A DNA stretch of 64,000 nt from Micromonospora sp. WMMD961 (GTDB taxonomy: Bacteria; Actinomycetota; Actinomycetes; Mycobacteriales; Micromonosporaceae), in assembly GCF_029626145.1 (NCBI RefSeq), contig NZ_JARUBJ010000002.1, positions 6,768,501-6,832,500 on the forward strand. Reading direction: 5' to 3'. Numbering within the stretch: position 1 is the first letter of the stretch; the number at the start of each line of letters is the position of its first letter. The translations under genes and the position numbers were made by a program. This document shows positions 25,409 to 34,194 of the stretch, piece after piece. The notes below the pieces were generated by a model. The model was not told where the DNA came from. It worked only from the letters and a program-made list of their open reading frames with translations, and did not search any database.

Positions 25409-25552
25409 GATTCGCACCCTAACCGATACTGCCCACGCGTCGTAGCACGGCGGTAACCGGACGGTGCGGACCCCCGTCGATCGCCCTGCCGGCATCGCGC
25501 CACGCGGCGGATGGGCGCGGCCGCTGTCGGCGGCGGCGGGTACCGTCGCACG

Positions 25553-27715
25553 GTGACTCCGCCCCGCACCGCCACCGGTTCCGCCACCCCGTCGGCCCGC
25601 GCCGGGAGCCGGCGGCGGGGTGCCCGCCCCAGCGGCACCGAGCTGCTGGCGGCGGCGGTCGGCGCGGTTCCCGGGGGCGCGGAACGTCCCGGTCAGCTGC
25701 AGATGACCACGGCGATCGAGGAGTGCGTGGCCGGCGGCGAGCATCTGCTCGTGCAGGCGGGCACCGGCACCGGCAAGTCGCTGGCCTACCTCGCGCCGGC
25801 GCTCACCGTGGACGGCCCGGTGGTGGTCTCGACGGCCACCCTGGCGTTGCAGTCCCAGCTGGTCGACCACGACCTGCCCCGGCTCGCCGACGCGGTCGAG
25901 CCGGTGCTCGGCCGCCGGCCCACCTTCGCCGTGCTCAAGGGCCGCCACCACTACCTCTGCCTCGCCCGACTGGACAACTCCACCGAGGAGGAGCCGGAGG
26001 ACACCCTCTTCGACGCCCCCGCGGCTCGCCCCGGGGGCGGGACGAAGTGGCTCGGTGAGGCGGGCCGGCTGGGCAAGCAGATCGAACGGCTGCGCGACTG
26101 GGCTGAGAAGACCCACACCGGCGACCGCGACGAGCTGGACCCAGGCGTCGACGACCAGGCCTGGCGGCTGGTGTCGATGCCGGCCCGGGAGTGCGTCGGT
26201 GCGAGCCGCTGCCCGTTCGGGCAGGAGTGCTTCGCCGAGGCGTCCCGCGCCCGGGCCCGTGAGGCGGACATCGTGGTGACCAACCACAGCCTGCTCGCTG
26301 TCGACATGCTCGCCGACCGGCACATCGTCCCGCCGCACAAGCTGCTCATCGTCGACGAGGCGCACGAGCTGGCCGACCGGGTCTCCTCCGCGGCCCAGGC
26401 GGAGCTGGTGCCGGAGCTGATCGACCGGACCACCCGCCGGGCCCGCACGCTGCTGCGGCCGGAGACCGCCGAGGCGCTCACCGCCGCCGGTGACGCCCTG
26501 GCCGTGGGGCTGGCCGAGGCACCGGCCGGGCGCATCACCGCCGGGCTGCCGACGCCCCTGCGGGAGGCGTGCACGCTTCTCGACGCGGCCACCCGGTCCG
26601 CCCTGGACGCCATCGGCGACATCAAGTCCGACGACCCCGACCCGGTCCGCAAGCAGCAGGCCAAGGCTGCGCTGGACGAGCTCTCCACCACCGCCCAGCG
26701 GCTGCTGGAGGAGGCTGACCACGACGTGGCCTGGGTCGAGAAGAACGACAGTGGCAGCCGGCGCGCCCTCGTGGTCGCGCCGCTCTCGGTGGCCGGCACC
26801 CTCGCCACCCACCTGTACGACGAACGCACGGTCGTCGCCACCTCGGCGACCCTGGCGCTGGGCGGCCGGTTCGACACGGTGGCCCGCGCCCTCGGGCTGG
26901 ACGCTCCCCCACCCGCACCGCCGTCCCCCGCGTCGGCCGCGCTGGCCGCCCGCACCGGCCCGGGTCGTCCGGCCGCCGAGACGCCGGGCCGTCGGCTGGC
27001 CGGGGACCCGACCCCCAGTGCCGTCGTGCCGGCGACCGAGGGCCCCGGGTGGCGGTCCCTCGACGTCGGCTCACCGTTCGACTACGCCCGGCAGGGCATC
27101 CTGTACGTCGCCGCGCACCTGCCCCGCCCCAGCGTCTCCGGGCTCCCCGAGGCCGCCGGAGAGGAGTTGCTCGGGCTGGTCGGAGCACTCGGTGGTCGTA
27201 CTCTCGGGCTCTTCTCCTCCCGGCGGGCCGCGCAGCAGGCCGCGGAGCTGTTGCGCACGCGGACCGACCTGCCCGTGCTGCTGCAGGGCGAGGAGGCGCT
27301 GCCGCTGTTGGTTCGTCGGTTCCGCGAGGAGCGTGCCAGCTGCCTGTTCGGGGTGATGTCGCTGTGGCAGGGGGTGGACGTGCCGGGTGACGCGTGTCAG
27401 CTCGTCGTCATCGACCGGCTGCCCTTCCCGCGCCCGGACGAGCCGTTGGCGGCTGCCCGCGCCGCTGCCGTGGATGCCGGCGGCGGCTCCGGCTTCGCCG
27501 CGGTCAGCGTGCCGATCGCGGCGGTGCGGCTGGCTCAGGGTGTGGGCCGGCTGATCCGGGCGACCGGCGACAAGGGCGTGGTCGCGGTGCTCGACTCGCG
27601 GCTGGAGACGGCCCGTGGTTACGGGCCGTTCCTGCGCCGGTCGCTGCCCCCGTTCTGGTACACGACGCGTCCCGAGGTGGCTCGCGGTGCCCTGGAACGC
27701 CTCGCCAACTCCTGA
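25553..27715 (+). CDS. dinG: DinG-like ATP-dependent helicase (XPD/Rad3 type)
   Basis: A 720-aa SF2 helicase. Walker A QAGTGTGKS is at 68-76, Walker B IVDEAHEL near 265-272, and the late VGRLIRATGDKGVVAVLDSR box completes the Rad3 motifs. Four cysteines (about 136, and in ECVGASRCPFGQEC near 214-227) fit the iron-sulfur cluster of this group. A Pro/Ala-rich insertion lies near 448-500. It likely resolves R-loops or other structures during replication or repair. TACCGT ends 6 nt before GTG 25553, favouring this leaderless start over ATG 25511. Confidence 0.87.
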   Translation: MTPPRTATGSATPSARAGSRRRGARPSGTELLAAAVGAVPGGAERPGQLQMTTAIEECVAGGEHLLVQAGTGTGKSLAYLAPALTVDGPVVVSTATLALQSQLVDHDLPRLADAVEPVLGRRPTFAVLKGRHHYLCLARLDNSTEEEPEDTLFDAPAARPGGGTKWLGEAGRLGKQIERLRDWAEKTHTGDRDELDPGVDDQAWRLVSMPARECVGASRCPFGQECFAEASRARAREADIVVTNHSLLAVDMLADRHIVPPHKLLIVDEAHELADRVSSAAQAELVPELIDRTTRRARTLLRPETAEALTAAGDALAVGLAEAPAGRITAGLPTPLREACTLLDAATRSALDAIGDIKSDDPDPVRKQQAKAALDELSTTAQRLLEEADHDVAWVEKNDSGSRRALVVAPLSVAGTLATHLYDERTVVATSATLALGGRFDTVARALGLDAPPPAPPSPASAALAARTGPGRPAAETPGRRLAGDPTPSAVVPATEGPGWRSLDVGSPFDYARQGILYVAAHLPRPSVSGLPEAAGEELLGLVGALGGRTLGLFSSRRAAQQAAELLRTRTDLPVLLQGEEALPLLVRRFREERASCLFGVMSLWQGVDVPGDACQLVVIDRLPFPRPDEPLAAARAAAVDAGGGSGFAAVSVPIAAVRLAQGVGRLIRATGDKGVVAVLDSRLETARGYGPFLRRSLPPFWYTTRPEVARGALERLANS

Positions 27716-27716
27716 T

Positions 27717-27741
27717 CCCCGCCGGCACCGACTGGGCGGGG
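27717..27741. terminator. Hairpin between helicase and AI-2E-type genes
   Basis: CCCCGCC (27717-27723) pairs with GGCGGGG (27735-27741) between convergent genes. Confidence 0.55.
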
Positions 27742-27751
27742 CGGGGCGGGT

Positions 27752-29062
27752 CTAGGGGGCCTGCGCGGCGACGACCACGGCGTCGGGTGGGGTGTCCGGG
27801 ACCCGTCGGGCGGCGAGCCGACGGACCGCGGTGTTCAGCACCGCGATGAGCGGTACGGAGACCAGCGCGCCGGTGATGCCGGCGAGTACGACACCGGCGG
27901 CGATGCCGATGATCACCGCGAGCGGGTGGAGGGCGACCGCCCGGCCCATGATCAGCGGCTGGAGCACGTGCCCCTCGATCTGCTGCACGCCGATCACCGC
28001 GCCAAGGATGATCAACGCGGTGACCGGGCCGCTGTCGACCAGGGCCACCAGCACCGCCACGCCGCCGGAGAGCGCCGCACCGACGATCGGGATGAACGCG
28101 CCGAGGAAGACCAGCGCGGCCAGCGGGAAGGCGAACGGGATGTCGAAGGCGACCAGGAAGATGCCGATGCCGACGGCGTCGATGAAGGCGACCAGCACTG
28201 TCGCGCGGACGTAGGCGCCGAGCGTGTGCCAGGACGCGCGGCCCGCGTCGTCGACCTTCCACCGGGCGGCCACCGGCAGCAGCCGCACCAGGAAGCGCCA
28301 GATCCGGTTGCCGTCGCGCAGGAAGAAGAACGTCGCGAACAGGACCAGCAGCGTGCCGGTCAGCACCTCGGCCAACGTCGCGGCGGTGCTCAACGCGCCG
28401 CTGGTGAGATCGCGCGTGTTGCCGTTGATCCAGACCTGCGCCTCGTCGATGTAGCGGTCGAGCTGGGTGTCGGAGAGGTGCAGCGGGCCCGTCTTCAGCC
28501 AGTCCTGGATCTGCCGGACACCCTGCGACGACTTCTCGCTCAACTCCGGCACACCGCGAATGAACTCGTTGACCACCAGCGTCAGCGTGCCGATCACCGC
28601 GACCAGGCCGCCTACCAGCACCACCGCCGTTGCCAGCGACCGGGGGAACCGGGCCCGCAGCAGCCAGCCCACCGCCGGCGCGAGCAGCGCGGAGAGCAGC
28701 AGCGCGATGGCCAACGGGATGATCACGATCTTGATCGTGCCGACGATCCGGAGCAGGGCCCAGGCCACCACACCGATCACGATCAGCCGCCAGCACCACG
28801 CGGCGGCGATCCGCAGCCCGTGCGGAACGTCGGCGTCGTCCCGGCTGGAGGTCGAACTGTGCAGATCCACCGGAGGCTCAGCTCCGTAGACCGAGGCACT
28901 CGGCGGCGCGGTCGGCCCCGGTACGGCCGGGGACGCCACCCGGGCGCCCGCCGACACGTCGCTCAACTCGTCGCTCGACGTGCCCTCGTCGGCCCGGGCC
29001 GACTCCTGTCGCGACTGGTAGGCGCGGCGAAGCCGCCCGCGTACCCGCTCGAAGCGGCTCAA
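27752..29062 (-). CDS. AI-2E family transporter (PerM-type membrane protein)
   Basis: A 436-aa protein: about 85 cytosolic, charged and Ser/Pro-rich residues, then eight hydrophobic segments with the long amphipathic middle region (VPELSEKSSQGVRQIQDWL) and terminal GALVSVPLIAVLNTA typical of the AI-2E exporter/PerM family. The substrate is unknown. TTG 29062 has AGGAGG 5 nt upstream, the best ribosome site here; a GTG two codons earlier would overlap that site. A much longer frame upstream is a shadow. Confidence 0.83.
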   Translation of the reverse strand: MSRFERVRGRLRRAYQSRQESARADEGTSSDELSDVSAGARVASPAVPGPTAPPSASVYGAEPPVDLHSSTSSRDDADVPHGLRIAAAWCWRLIVIGVVAWALLRIVGTIKIVIIPLAIALLLSALLAPAVGWLLRARFPRSLATAVVLVGGLVAVIGTLTLVVNEFIRGVPELSEKSSQGVRQIQDWLKTGPLHLSDTQLDRYIDEAQVWINGNTRDLTSGALSTAATLAEVLTGTLLVLFATFFFLRDGNRIWRFLVRLLPVAARWKVDDAGRASWHTLGAYVRATVLVAFIDAVGIGIFLVAFDIPFAFPLAALVFLGAFIPIVGAALSGGVAVLVALVDSGPVTALIILGAVIGVQQIEGHVLQPLIMGRAVALHPLAVIIGIAAGVVLAGITGALVSVPLIAVLNTAVRRLAARRVPDTPPDAVVVAAQAP

Positions 29063-29212
29063 GCGCACCTCCTGGCAGAGAAACCCGGCCCGCCCACGGC
29101 GACAGGTCGGACAGCATACGTCCGTTGCCGACACCGTAGGGCAGTTCCGCCACACAATGCCCCCGCCACCACCGGCGTAACCACCGCCCGGCCACACGGT
29201 AGCGTCTGCGGC

Positions 29213-29551
29213 GTGACCGCCGACAACGATCTCGACGCCGGCCTGCCGATCCGCCTGCTGCACGACCGAGTGCTGGTGCGGATGGAGGGCAGCGAGGGCG
29301 AACGCCGCTCCACCGCCGGCATCGTCATTCCGGCGACCGCCGCGGTCGGCAAGCGCCTCGCCTGGGCCACCGCCGTCGGGGTGGGCCCGAACGTCCGCGC
29401 CATCGTCTCCGGCGACCGGGTGCTCTTCGACCCGGACGACCGTTCCGAGGTCGAGCTGCACGGCCGCGGGTACGTGCTGCTCCGCGAACGCGACGTGCAC
29501 GCCGTGGCCGCCGAGCGGATCGAGAACGACCCGACCGGCCTCTACCTCTGA
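29213..29551 (+). CDS. Stand-alone GroES-like co-chaperonin (Cpn10 family)
   Basis: A 112-aa Cpn10-like protein: PIRLLHDRVLVRMEGSEGERRSTAGIVIPATA has the core strand and mobile-loop layout, and DRVLFDPDDRSEVELHGRGYVLLRERDVHAV the C-terminal strands. Compared with ordinary GroES it has about 15 extra N-terminal residues and a changed mobile loop. It is 14 kb from groEL and has no CIRCE site; TAGCGT ends 7 nt before the GTG (leaderless). It may be a divergent co-chaperonin rather than the housekeeping GroES. Confidence 0.78.
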   Translation: MTADNDLDAGLPIRLLHDRVLVRMEGSEGERRSTAGIVIPATAAVGKRLAWATAVGVGPNVRAIVSGDRVLFDPDDRSEVELHGRGYVLLRERDVHAVAAERIENDPTGLYL

Positions 29552-29632
29552 CGCACCCTCCCCCTGCCGCGCACCGTTTGCCCGGCCGCACGACGGGAAG
29601 CCATCCGGCGACCGTGGCCCTGGGGAGGGACG

Positions 29633-29800
29633 ATGCCGGTATTCGTGAAGAAGCTGTTGACCTGGGGCTTCGTCGCGTTCCTGATCTACTTCATCGCCTT
29701 CCGGCCGGACGGTGCCGCACAGATGTTCCGAGCCATCGGGGCCGCGTTGATCGCGATGTTCCAGGGCTTCGGTGACTTCCTCACGTCGCTGATGACCTGA
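29633..29800 (+). CDS. Small membrane-associated protein, 55 aa
   Basis: A 55-aa protein starting MPVFVKKLLTWGFVAF, with one hydrophobic helix (LLTWGFVAFLIYFIAFRP) and a second amphipathic helix (AIGAALIAMFQGFGDFL). GGGAGG stands 6 nt before the ATG. Codon use matches the neighbours. It follows the GroES-like gene by 81 nt and ends at a small hairpin. The family is not recognised, but the good ribosome site supports a real gene. Confidence 0.75.
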   Translation: MPVFVKKLLTWGFVAFLIYFIAFRPDGAAQMFRAIGAALIAMFQGFGDFLTSLMT

Positions 29801-29816
29801 GCCGCCAGCCGGCGGC
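29801..29816. terminator. Small hairpin after the 55-aa gene
   Basis: GCCGCC-AGCC-GGCGGC immediately follows the TGA and lies between convergent genes. Confidence 0.45.
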
Positions 29817-29825
29817 CACCAGCCG

Positions 29826-31262
29826 TCAGGGGTGACCCGGGGGCCAGGGCGCGGGCGGTCGCAGGCCGGGCCAGCCGGGCGGGGGGTACCCCACCGGCGG
29901 CGGGGCAGGAGCCAGCACCACCGGGATCGGCACCACCGGCTCGTCCGGCGCGTCCACCGGACGCTGGGCGCCGTCCGGGAAGCGCAGGTGGTAACGGCTG
30001 CCGTCCCAGATCCCGGCCGGAGCCTGCGGATCCCGGCCGACGAAGACCGACCGGTACGCGCTGATCGCGTCCAGCAACTCCCGCTCCTCCCGGGCGGTCC
30101 GTTCCTGGTCGGCGGCCTTCCGGTCCAGGCCGCGCAGAGTGCCATCGCGAAGCAGCGCCAACCGGGTGGCGGCGGCCTGGTAACCGCGCATCGCCCGCAC
30201 CCCGGCGTCACCGGCCACTCGGCGGGCCCAACTGCGGGCCGCGTGCCGGCGGCCGAGGCTGCTCAGCGCGGCCACCTCGGGCGGGCTCAGCCATCCGGCG
30301 CGTACGTAGTCCGGCAGGACCCGCTCGGTGAGCCGACCCTCCCAGGCGCGCAGCCACACCGCCAGCCCCACCGTGCCGAAGAAGACCGGCACCATCAGGC
30401 CCAGGAAGCCGTACAGCATGATCACCACCTCGCCGGTGGCCTGGGTCAGCGTGGGGAGCAGGTTCCACGTGCCGTGCAACATCATCGCCAGCAGCAGACC
30501 GGCGAGCGGGGCGAGCACCCGCACCCGCCGGTCGGCCGTCCGCGCCGCGATGCCCAACCCCACACCGGTCATCGAGGTGAAGAGCGGATGGGCGAACCCG
30601 AACAGCAGGATCCGCAGGATGAAGATCGCAATGACCTGCTGGATGCCGGTCGCCGGGCCGTACCGGTCGACTCCGGACGCGTAGCCCAACCCGCCCAGGT
30701 ACAGGATGTTCTCCACCATGGCGAAGCCGACCGCGGACAGCCCGCAGTAGACCAGGCCGTCGGTGATCCCGGACCACTCGCGACGGCGGAACACCAGCAG
30801 CAGGATCGGGCCGAGCGCCTTGGTCGACTCCTCGATGAACGGCGCCACCAGCACTCCGGTCAGCGCGGACGGCAGACCCCAGTCGGCGAAGCGGCCGGCG
30901 GCGAAGTCGTTCACGGTGAGCGAGGCGGCGGTGGAGACGAACGCGCCCCAGGCGAAGCAGAAGATCAGGTATTTCAACGGCTCGGGTTCGTACCGGTCCA
31001 GCCAGAGGAAGCAGGCGACCAGCACCGGCACCGGCAGGATGGCGGCGGCCACCCCGATCAGCAGGGCCTGCAGGCCGAGCGACTGGCCGAGCGTGAAGAC
31101 CATGAACACCGCGCAGGCGGCGATGAGCAGCACCACCCCGGCCAGCGCCAGGAACCGCCGCCAGCCCAGCCGGCGCCCTGGCATCCGGGGCGCCTCGCCG
31201 ACGGACGGGGCTGAGGGTGCGGGCGGCGACGGCAGGGGTGAACCGGGCGGGGTGTCGGCCAT
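29826..31262 (-). CDS. PrsW family intramembrane metalloprotease
   Basis: A 478-aa protein with a Pro-rich N-terminus, about eight helices (36-320) and a charged C-terminal tail ending in a Pro-rich segment. The family motifs are present: EESTK at 144-148, ENILY at 184-188, His225 in FAHPLF and His263 in MLHGTWN. PrsW proteases cleave membrane proteins such as anti-sigma factors; the target here is unknown. TACGCT ends 6 nt before ATG 31262, favouring it over the longer frame. Confidence 0.88.
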   Translation of the reverse strand: MADTPPGSPLPSPPAPSAPSVGEAPRMPGRRLGWRRFLALAGVVLLIAACAVFMVFTLGQSLGLQALLIGVAAAILPVPVLVACFLWLDRYEPEPLKYLIFCFAWGAFVSTAASLTVNDFAAGRFADWGLPSALTGVLVAPFIEESTKALGPILLLVFRRREWSGITDGLVYCGLSAVGFAMVENILYLGGLGYASGVDRYGPATGIQQVIAIFILRILLFGFAHPLFTSMTGVGLGIAARTADRRVRVLAPLAGLLLAMMLHGTWNLLPTLTQATGEVVIMLYGFLGLMVPVFFGTVGLAVWLRAWEGRLTERVLPDYVRAGWLSPPEVAALSSLGRRHAARSWARRVAGDAGVRAMRGYQAAATRLALLRDGTLRGLDRKAADQERTAREERELLDAISAYRSVFVGRDPQAPAGIWDGSRYHLRFPDGAQRPVDAPDEPVVPIPVVLAPAPPPVGYPPPGWPGLRPPAPWPPGHP

Positions 31263-31327
31263 GCGGTCAGCGTAGCCATCCGCCGCCGGCTGGTCCGGTC
31301 CCATCGGTAGCAGTTATGCTGCCGGCA

Positions 31328-31410
31328 GGTCACGAGTGCCAGCGCGAAGCCCCGGCTTGCTGGCCGGCAACCCTCGTCGAGTTCGCGGTGGGGTGCCCCG
31401 GGTGATGACC
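31328..31410 (+). promoter_or_regulatory. SAM-IV riboswitch
   Basis: The segment carries the SAM-IV core: P1 GGTCA (31328-31332) with TGACC (31406-31410), then CGAGTGCCAGCG, CCCCGGCTTGCTGGCCGGC, AACCCTC and GCGGTGGGGTGCCCCGGGTGAT, all in the order of the known consensus. A TATGCT -10 at 31315-31320 would start the transcript just before P1. SAM-IV is restricted to actinobacteria and lowers expression of sulfur-metabolism genes when S-adenosylmethionine is plentiful. It lies 85 nt before the class V aminotransferase. Confidence 0.88.
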
Positions 31411-31443
31411 GGGCCCAGCCCGATCGGTGTGCTGGGCAAGCGC

Positions 31444-31487
31444 GGACCCCGTCCCGACAGTGCACCCGGGGTCCCTGACCCCGGAGG
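31444..31487 (+). promoter_or_regulatory. Switchable expression platform of the SAM-IV riboswitch
   Basis: GGACCCCG (31444-31451) can pair with 31467-31474, or CCGGGGTC (31466-31473) can pair with GACCCCGG (31477-31484). The two pairings exclude each other, and the second buries the first two bases of the GGAGG ribosome site (31483-31487). This fits translational control. Confidence 0.6.
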
Positions 31488-31494
31488 TTCCGGC

Positions 31495-32769
31495 GTGTCC
31501 GTCACCCTGCTCCCCTCGCTGCCCACCCGCGTCGACGCCGCGCCCGAACCGGCCTCGTCGGGGCCGCTCGACGTCCTCGGCGTACCCGGCGAGATCAACC
31601 TGGACTACGCGGCCAGCGCGCCGTGCGCGCGGGCCGCCGCCGACGCGGTGGCCGCGCTGCTGCCCTGGTACGCGAGCGTGCACCGTGGGGCAGGAGCCCT
31701 GTCCCGACGCTGCACCCTGGCCTACGAACGGGCCCGACAGACGGTCGGTGACTTCTTCGGTGCCCGCACCGACGATCACGTGATTTTCACCCGCAACACG
31801 ACCGACGCGCTCAACCTGCTGGCCCGGGCCCTGCCCGCCGGCACGACGGTGGTCACCTTCGCCGGTGAGCACCACGCCAACCTGCTGCCCTGGCCGCGTG
31901 GCTCGGTACGGCTGCCGGTGCCCACCGACCCGGACGCGGCGGTACGCGACCTCGCCGCCGCCCTCACCGAACTGCGCCGGGGCAGCAACCCGGCACTGCC
32001 GGTGCTGGTCGCGGTGACCGGTGCCAGCAACGTGACCGGGGAGCGGTGGCCGGTCACCGAGCTGGCCCGGGTGGCGCACCGGCACGGCGCCCGGATCGTG
32101 CTGGACGCCGCGCAACTCGCCCCGCACGCCCCGGTCGATCTGCGCACGCTCGACGTCGACTACCTGGCCGTATCCGGCCACAAGCTCTACGCGCCGTTCG
32201 GTGCGGGTGTGCTGGTCGGCAGGGCGGACTGGCTGGACGCCGCGCCGCCGTACCTGGCCGGTGGCGGCGCCACCAGCCACGTCGGACCGGCGACCCACGA
32301 CGTCAACTGGGCGACCGGGCCGGCCCGGCACGAGGGCGGCACCCCCAACCTGCTCGGCGCGGTGGCGCTGGCGGCCGTGTGCGCGGCGCTCGACGACGCC
32401 GACCGGGCCGCGCTGGCCGCCCACGAGCAGGCGCTGCTGACCCGACTGCGGACCGGCCTCGCCGCTCTGCCGCACGTCGTGGAGCTGCGGACCTTCGGCC
32501 CGGACGCGCCGCGCGTCGGGATCGTCTCGTTCGTGGTCGCCGGATGGGATTCCGGCGACGTGGCCGCCCGGCTGGCCGCTGAGCACCACATCGGCGTACG
32601 CGACGGGTTGTTCTGCGCCCACCCGCTGGCGCGACGTCTGCTCAGCGAGGCGGCGGGGCGCACCGGTCGGCGGGACCTGCCGCCCACCGCACTGCGCGCC
32701 AGCATCGGCCTGGGCAGCACGCAAGCGCAGGTAGACCGGCTGCTCGCCGCGCTCGCCAACCTGAGCTGA
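31495..32769 (+). CDS. Class V aminotransferase / cysteine desulfurase-like protein
   Basis: A 424-aa fold-type I PLP enzyme of the NifS/SufS class. The Schiff-base lysine is Lys230 in SGHKLYAPFG; GEHHANLLPW (near 123) gives the stacking His, and IVLDAAQLAPHAPVD the PLP-binding Asp. The first 30 residues look like a low-complexity leader. Control by a SAM-IV riboswitch points to methionine/cysteine metabolism, but whether it is a desulfurase, lyase or transaminase cannot be decided. GTG 31495 has GGAGG 7 nt upstream. Confidence 0.82.
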   Translation: MSVTLLPSLPTRVDAAPEPASSGPLDVLGVPGEINLDYAASAPCARAAADAVAALLPWYASVHRGAGALSRRCTLAYERARQTVGDFFGARTDDHVIFTRNTTDALNLLARALPAGTTVVTFAGEHHANLLPWPRGSVRLPVPTDPDAAVRDLAAALTELRRGSNPALPVLVAVTGASNVTGERWPVTELARVAHRHGARIVLDAAQLAPHAPVDLRTLDVDYLAVSGHKLYAPFGAGVLVGRADWLDAAPPYLAGGGATSHVGPATHDVNWATGPARHEGGTPNLLGAVALAAVCAALDDADRAALAAHEQALLTRLRTGLAALPHVVELRTFGPDAPRVGIVSFVVAGWDSGDVAARLAAEHHIGVRDGLFCAHPLARRLLSEAAGRTGRRDLPPTALRASIGLGSTQAQVDRLLAALANLS

Positions 32770-32800
32770 GGGCTCGCGCGGCCCGACGCGTCGCGAATGT

Positions 32801-32850
32801 TAGGAAGGGCCCCCTCCTATACATAAAGCGTTAAGGAAGGGCCCTTCCTT
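32801..32850. terminator. Tandem hairpins between convergent genes
   Basis: An imperfect hairpin at 32801-32819 (TAGGAAGGG with CCCTCCTA) is followed by a perfect palindrome, AAGGAAGGGCCCTTCCTT, at 32833-32850. It ends 3 nt before the FUSC stop. AT-richer than its surroundings, and probably a dispersed terminator-type repeat. Confidence 0.75.
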
Positions 32851-32852
32851 GC

Positions 32853-34118
32853 TCAGCCGACGGGTGGGGCGGTGGGTGGCTTCGGCGTCTCGTCGGGTTT
32901 GGCCGGCTCGCCGACCGGCCGCTCCTGCTCCCCGAAGGCGTTGCGGATCCACCGGTTCGCCTCCTCCTGCTCGATCCCGGAGGCCACCAGCAGGTCGCTC
33001 GCCGTGGTCCGGATCTGGGCGACCACCACGCTGCCGGAGAAGCCGACGCCGGCCCCGTACGCCCGGCTGGCTTCGCTGACCGCACGCAGGGACCGCTCCC
33101 GGGCCTTCTCCGGCTCCTCCCCGGCGGCGAACTCGTGCTTGAGCAGCCGGACCGACTCGGCGAGGTGGCCGACCGCGTCCGGCATCGGATCGGGCACCGG
33201 TTCCTCGTCCTCGATGAGGGTCACCGACCGGCGGATCAGCGTGCCGCTGTTGCGCATCGCCCGGTCGATCGGGTCGGCCGCCTCCGCGTAGTGGGTCAGT
33301 TCGTCGCGGCGGTGCCAGCGGGCCGGGGAGAGGATTGCGGTCTCCTTCGCGCCCTCGATCGCCTCGCCCAACGTGGCCAGCTCCTCCTTGTTGTTGCGCA
33401 GCCTCTCCAGTGCGCCCTGGATGGTGGCCCGATCCCGGCTGCGTAACCCGTCGGCGGTGACGTCGAGCTGGGTGGCGAGCAGGTCCAGCGCCGGCCGGGC
33501 GGCCCGGTTGATCACCCGCAGCGGGTTCAGCGGCAGCAGCACCGCCGTGACCAGCAGGGCGACTCCGCCGCCGAGGAACGCGTCCACGAAGCGGGGGATC
33601 TCCAGGTCCTGGGTGGAAGGGCTCAGCGTCACGATCAGCACCGCCGTGGCCGCCGCCTGGATCACGATGGCGACGCTCGCCCCGGCGAAGATGGTGAGCA
33701 GGATCGCCACGGTGACCACCAGGCCGAGCTGCCACGCCCCGGTGCCCAGCAGGTAGATCAGGAGGTCGCCGACGGCCACCCCGACCCCCACCCCGACGAT
33801 CAACTCCATGGTCCGGCGGAACCGCTGGCCGACAGACGCGGCCAGGGTGCCGACCGCGGAGATCGGCGCGAAGACCGGCTGCGGGTTTCCGAGCACCTTG
33901 TGCGAGATCAGGTACGCGATTCCGGCGGCCAACCCGGCCTGCAGGGCAAGCCCGCCGGCCATCCGTACCCGGTGCAGACGGTCGTGCAGGGTGGCCCGGC
34001 TCCGATGGCGCAGTTGCTCGGTCGCCTCGGCGATCCGGGCGCCGTCGATGTCCACCAGTCCATCGCGCAGCGCGGTACGTCGTACCACCGGAGGTCGCTT
34101 GTCCCGGGCCACGGCCAT
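32853..34118 (-). CDS. FUSC family membrane protein
   Basis: A 421-aa protein: about 50 cytosolic residues, four to five hydrophobic segments (MAGGLALQAGLAAGIAYLI to DAFLGGGVALLVTAVLLPLNPL, about 52-200), then a long helical cytosolic domain (200-421). This is half of the usual two-module FUSC/aromatic-acid-exporter layout. The substrate is unknown. Start ATG 34118; a GGTAGT -10-like hexamer ends 7 nt upstream. It ends at a hairpin pair shared with the convergent gene. Confidence 0.78.
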   Translation of the reverse strand: MAVARDKRPPVVRRTALRDGLVDIDGARIAEATEQLRHRSRATLHDRLHRVRMAGGLALQAGLAAGIAYLISHKVLGNPQPVFAPISAVGTLAASVGQRFRRTMELIVGVGVGVAVGDLLIYLLGTGAWQLGLVVTVAILLTIFAGASVAIVIQAAATAVLIVTLSPSTQDLEIPRFVDAFLGGGVALLVTAVLLPLNPLRVINRAARPALDLLATQLDVTADGLRSRDRATIQGALERLRNNKEELATLGEAIEGAKETAILSPARWHRRDELTHYAEAADPIDRAMRNSGTLIRRSVTLIEDEEPVPDPMPDAVGHLAESVRLLKHEFAAGEEPEKARERSLRAVSEASRAYGAGVGFSGSVVVAQIRTTASDLLVASGIEQEEANRWIRNAFGEQERPVGEPAKPDETPKPPTAPPVG

Positions 34119-34194
34119 GGGCGCGACTACCCGTGGTGGGCGCGCTGAATCCTCCCTTCACACGCGTCACGGGCGGATGCGGCAGACTCGGGCG

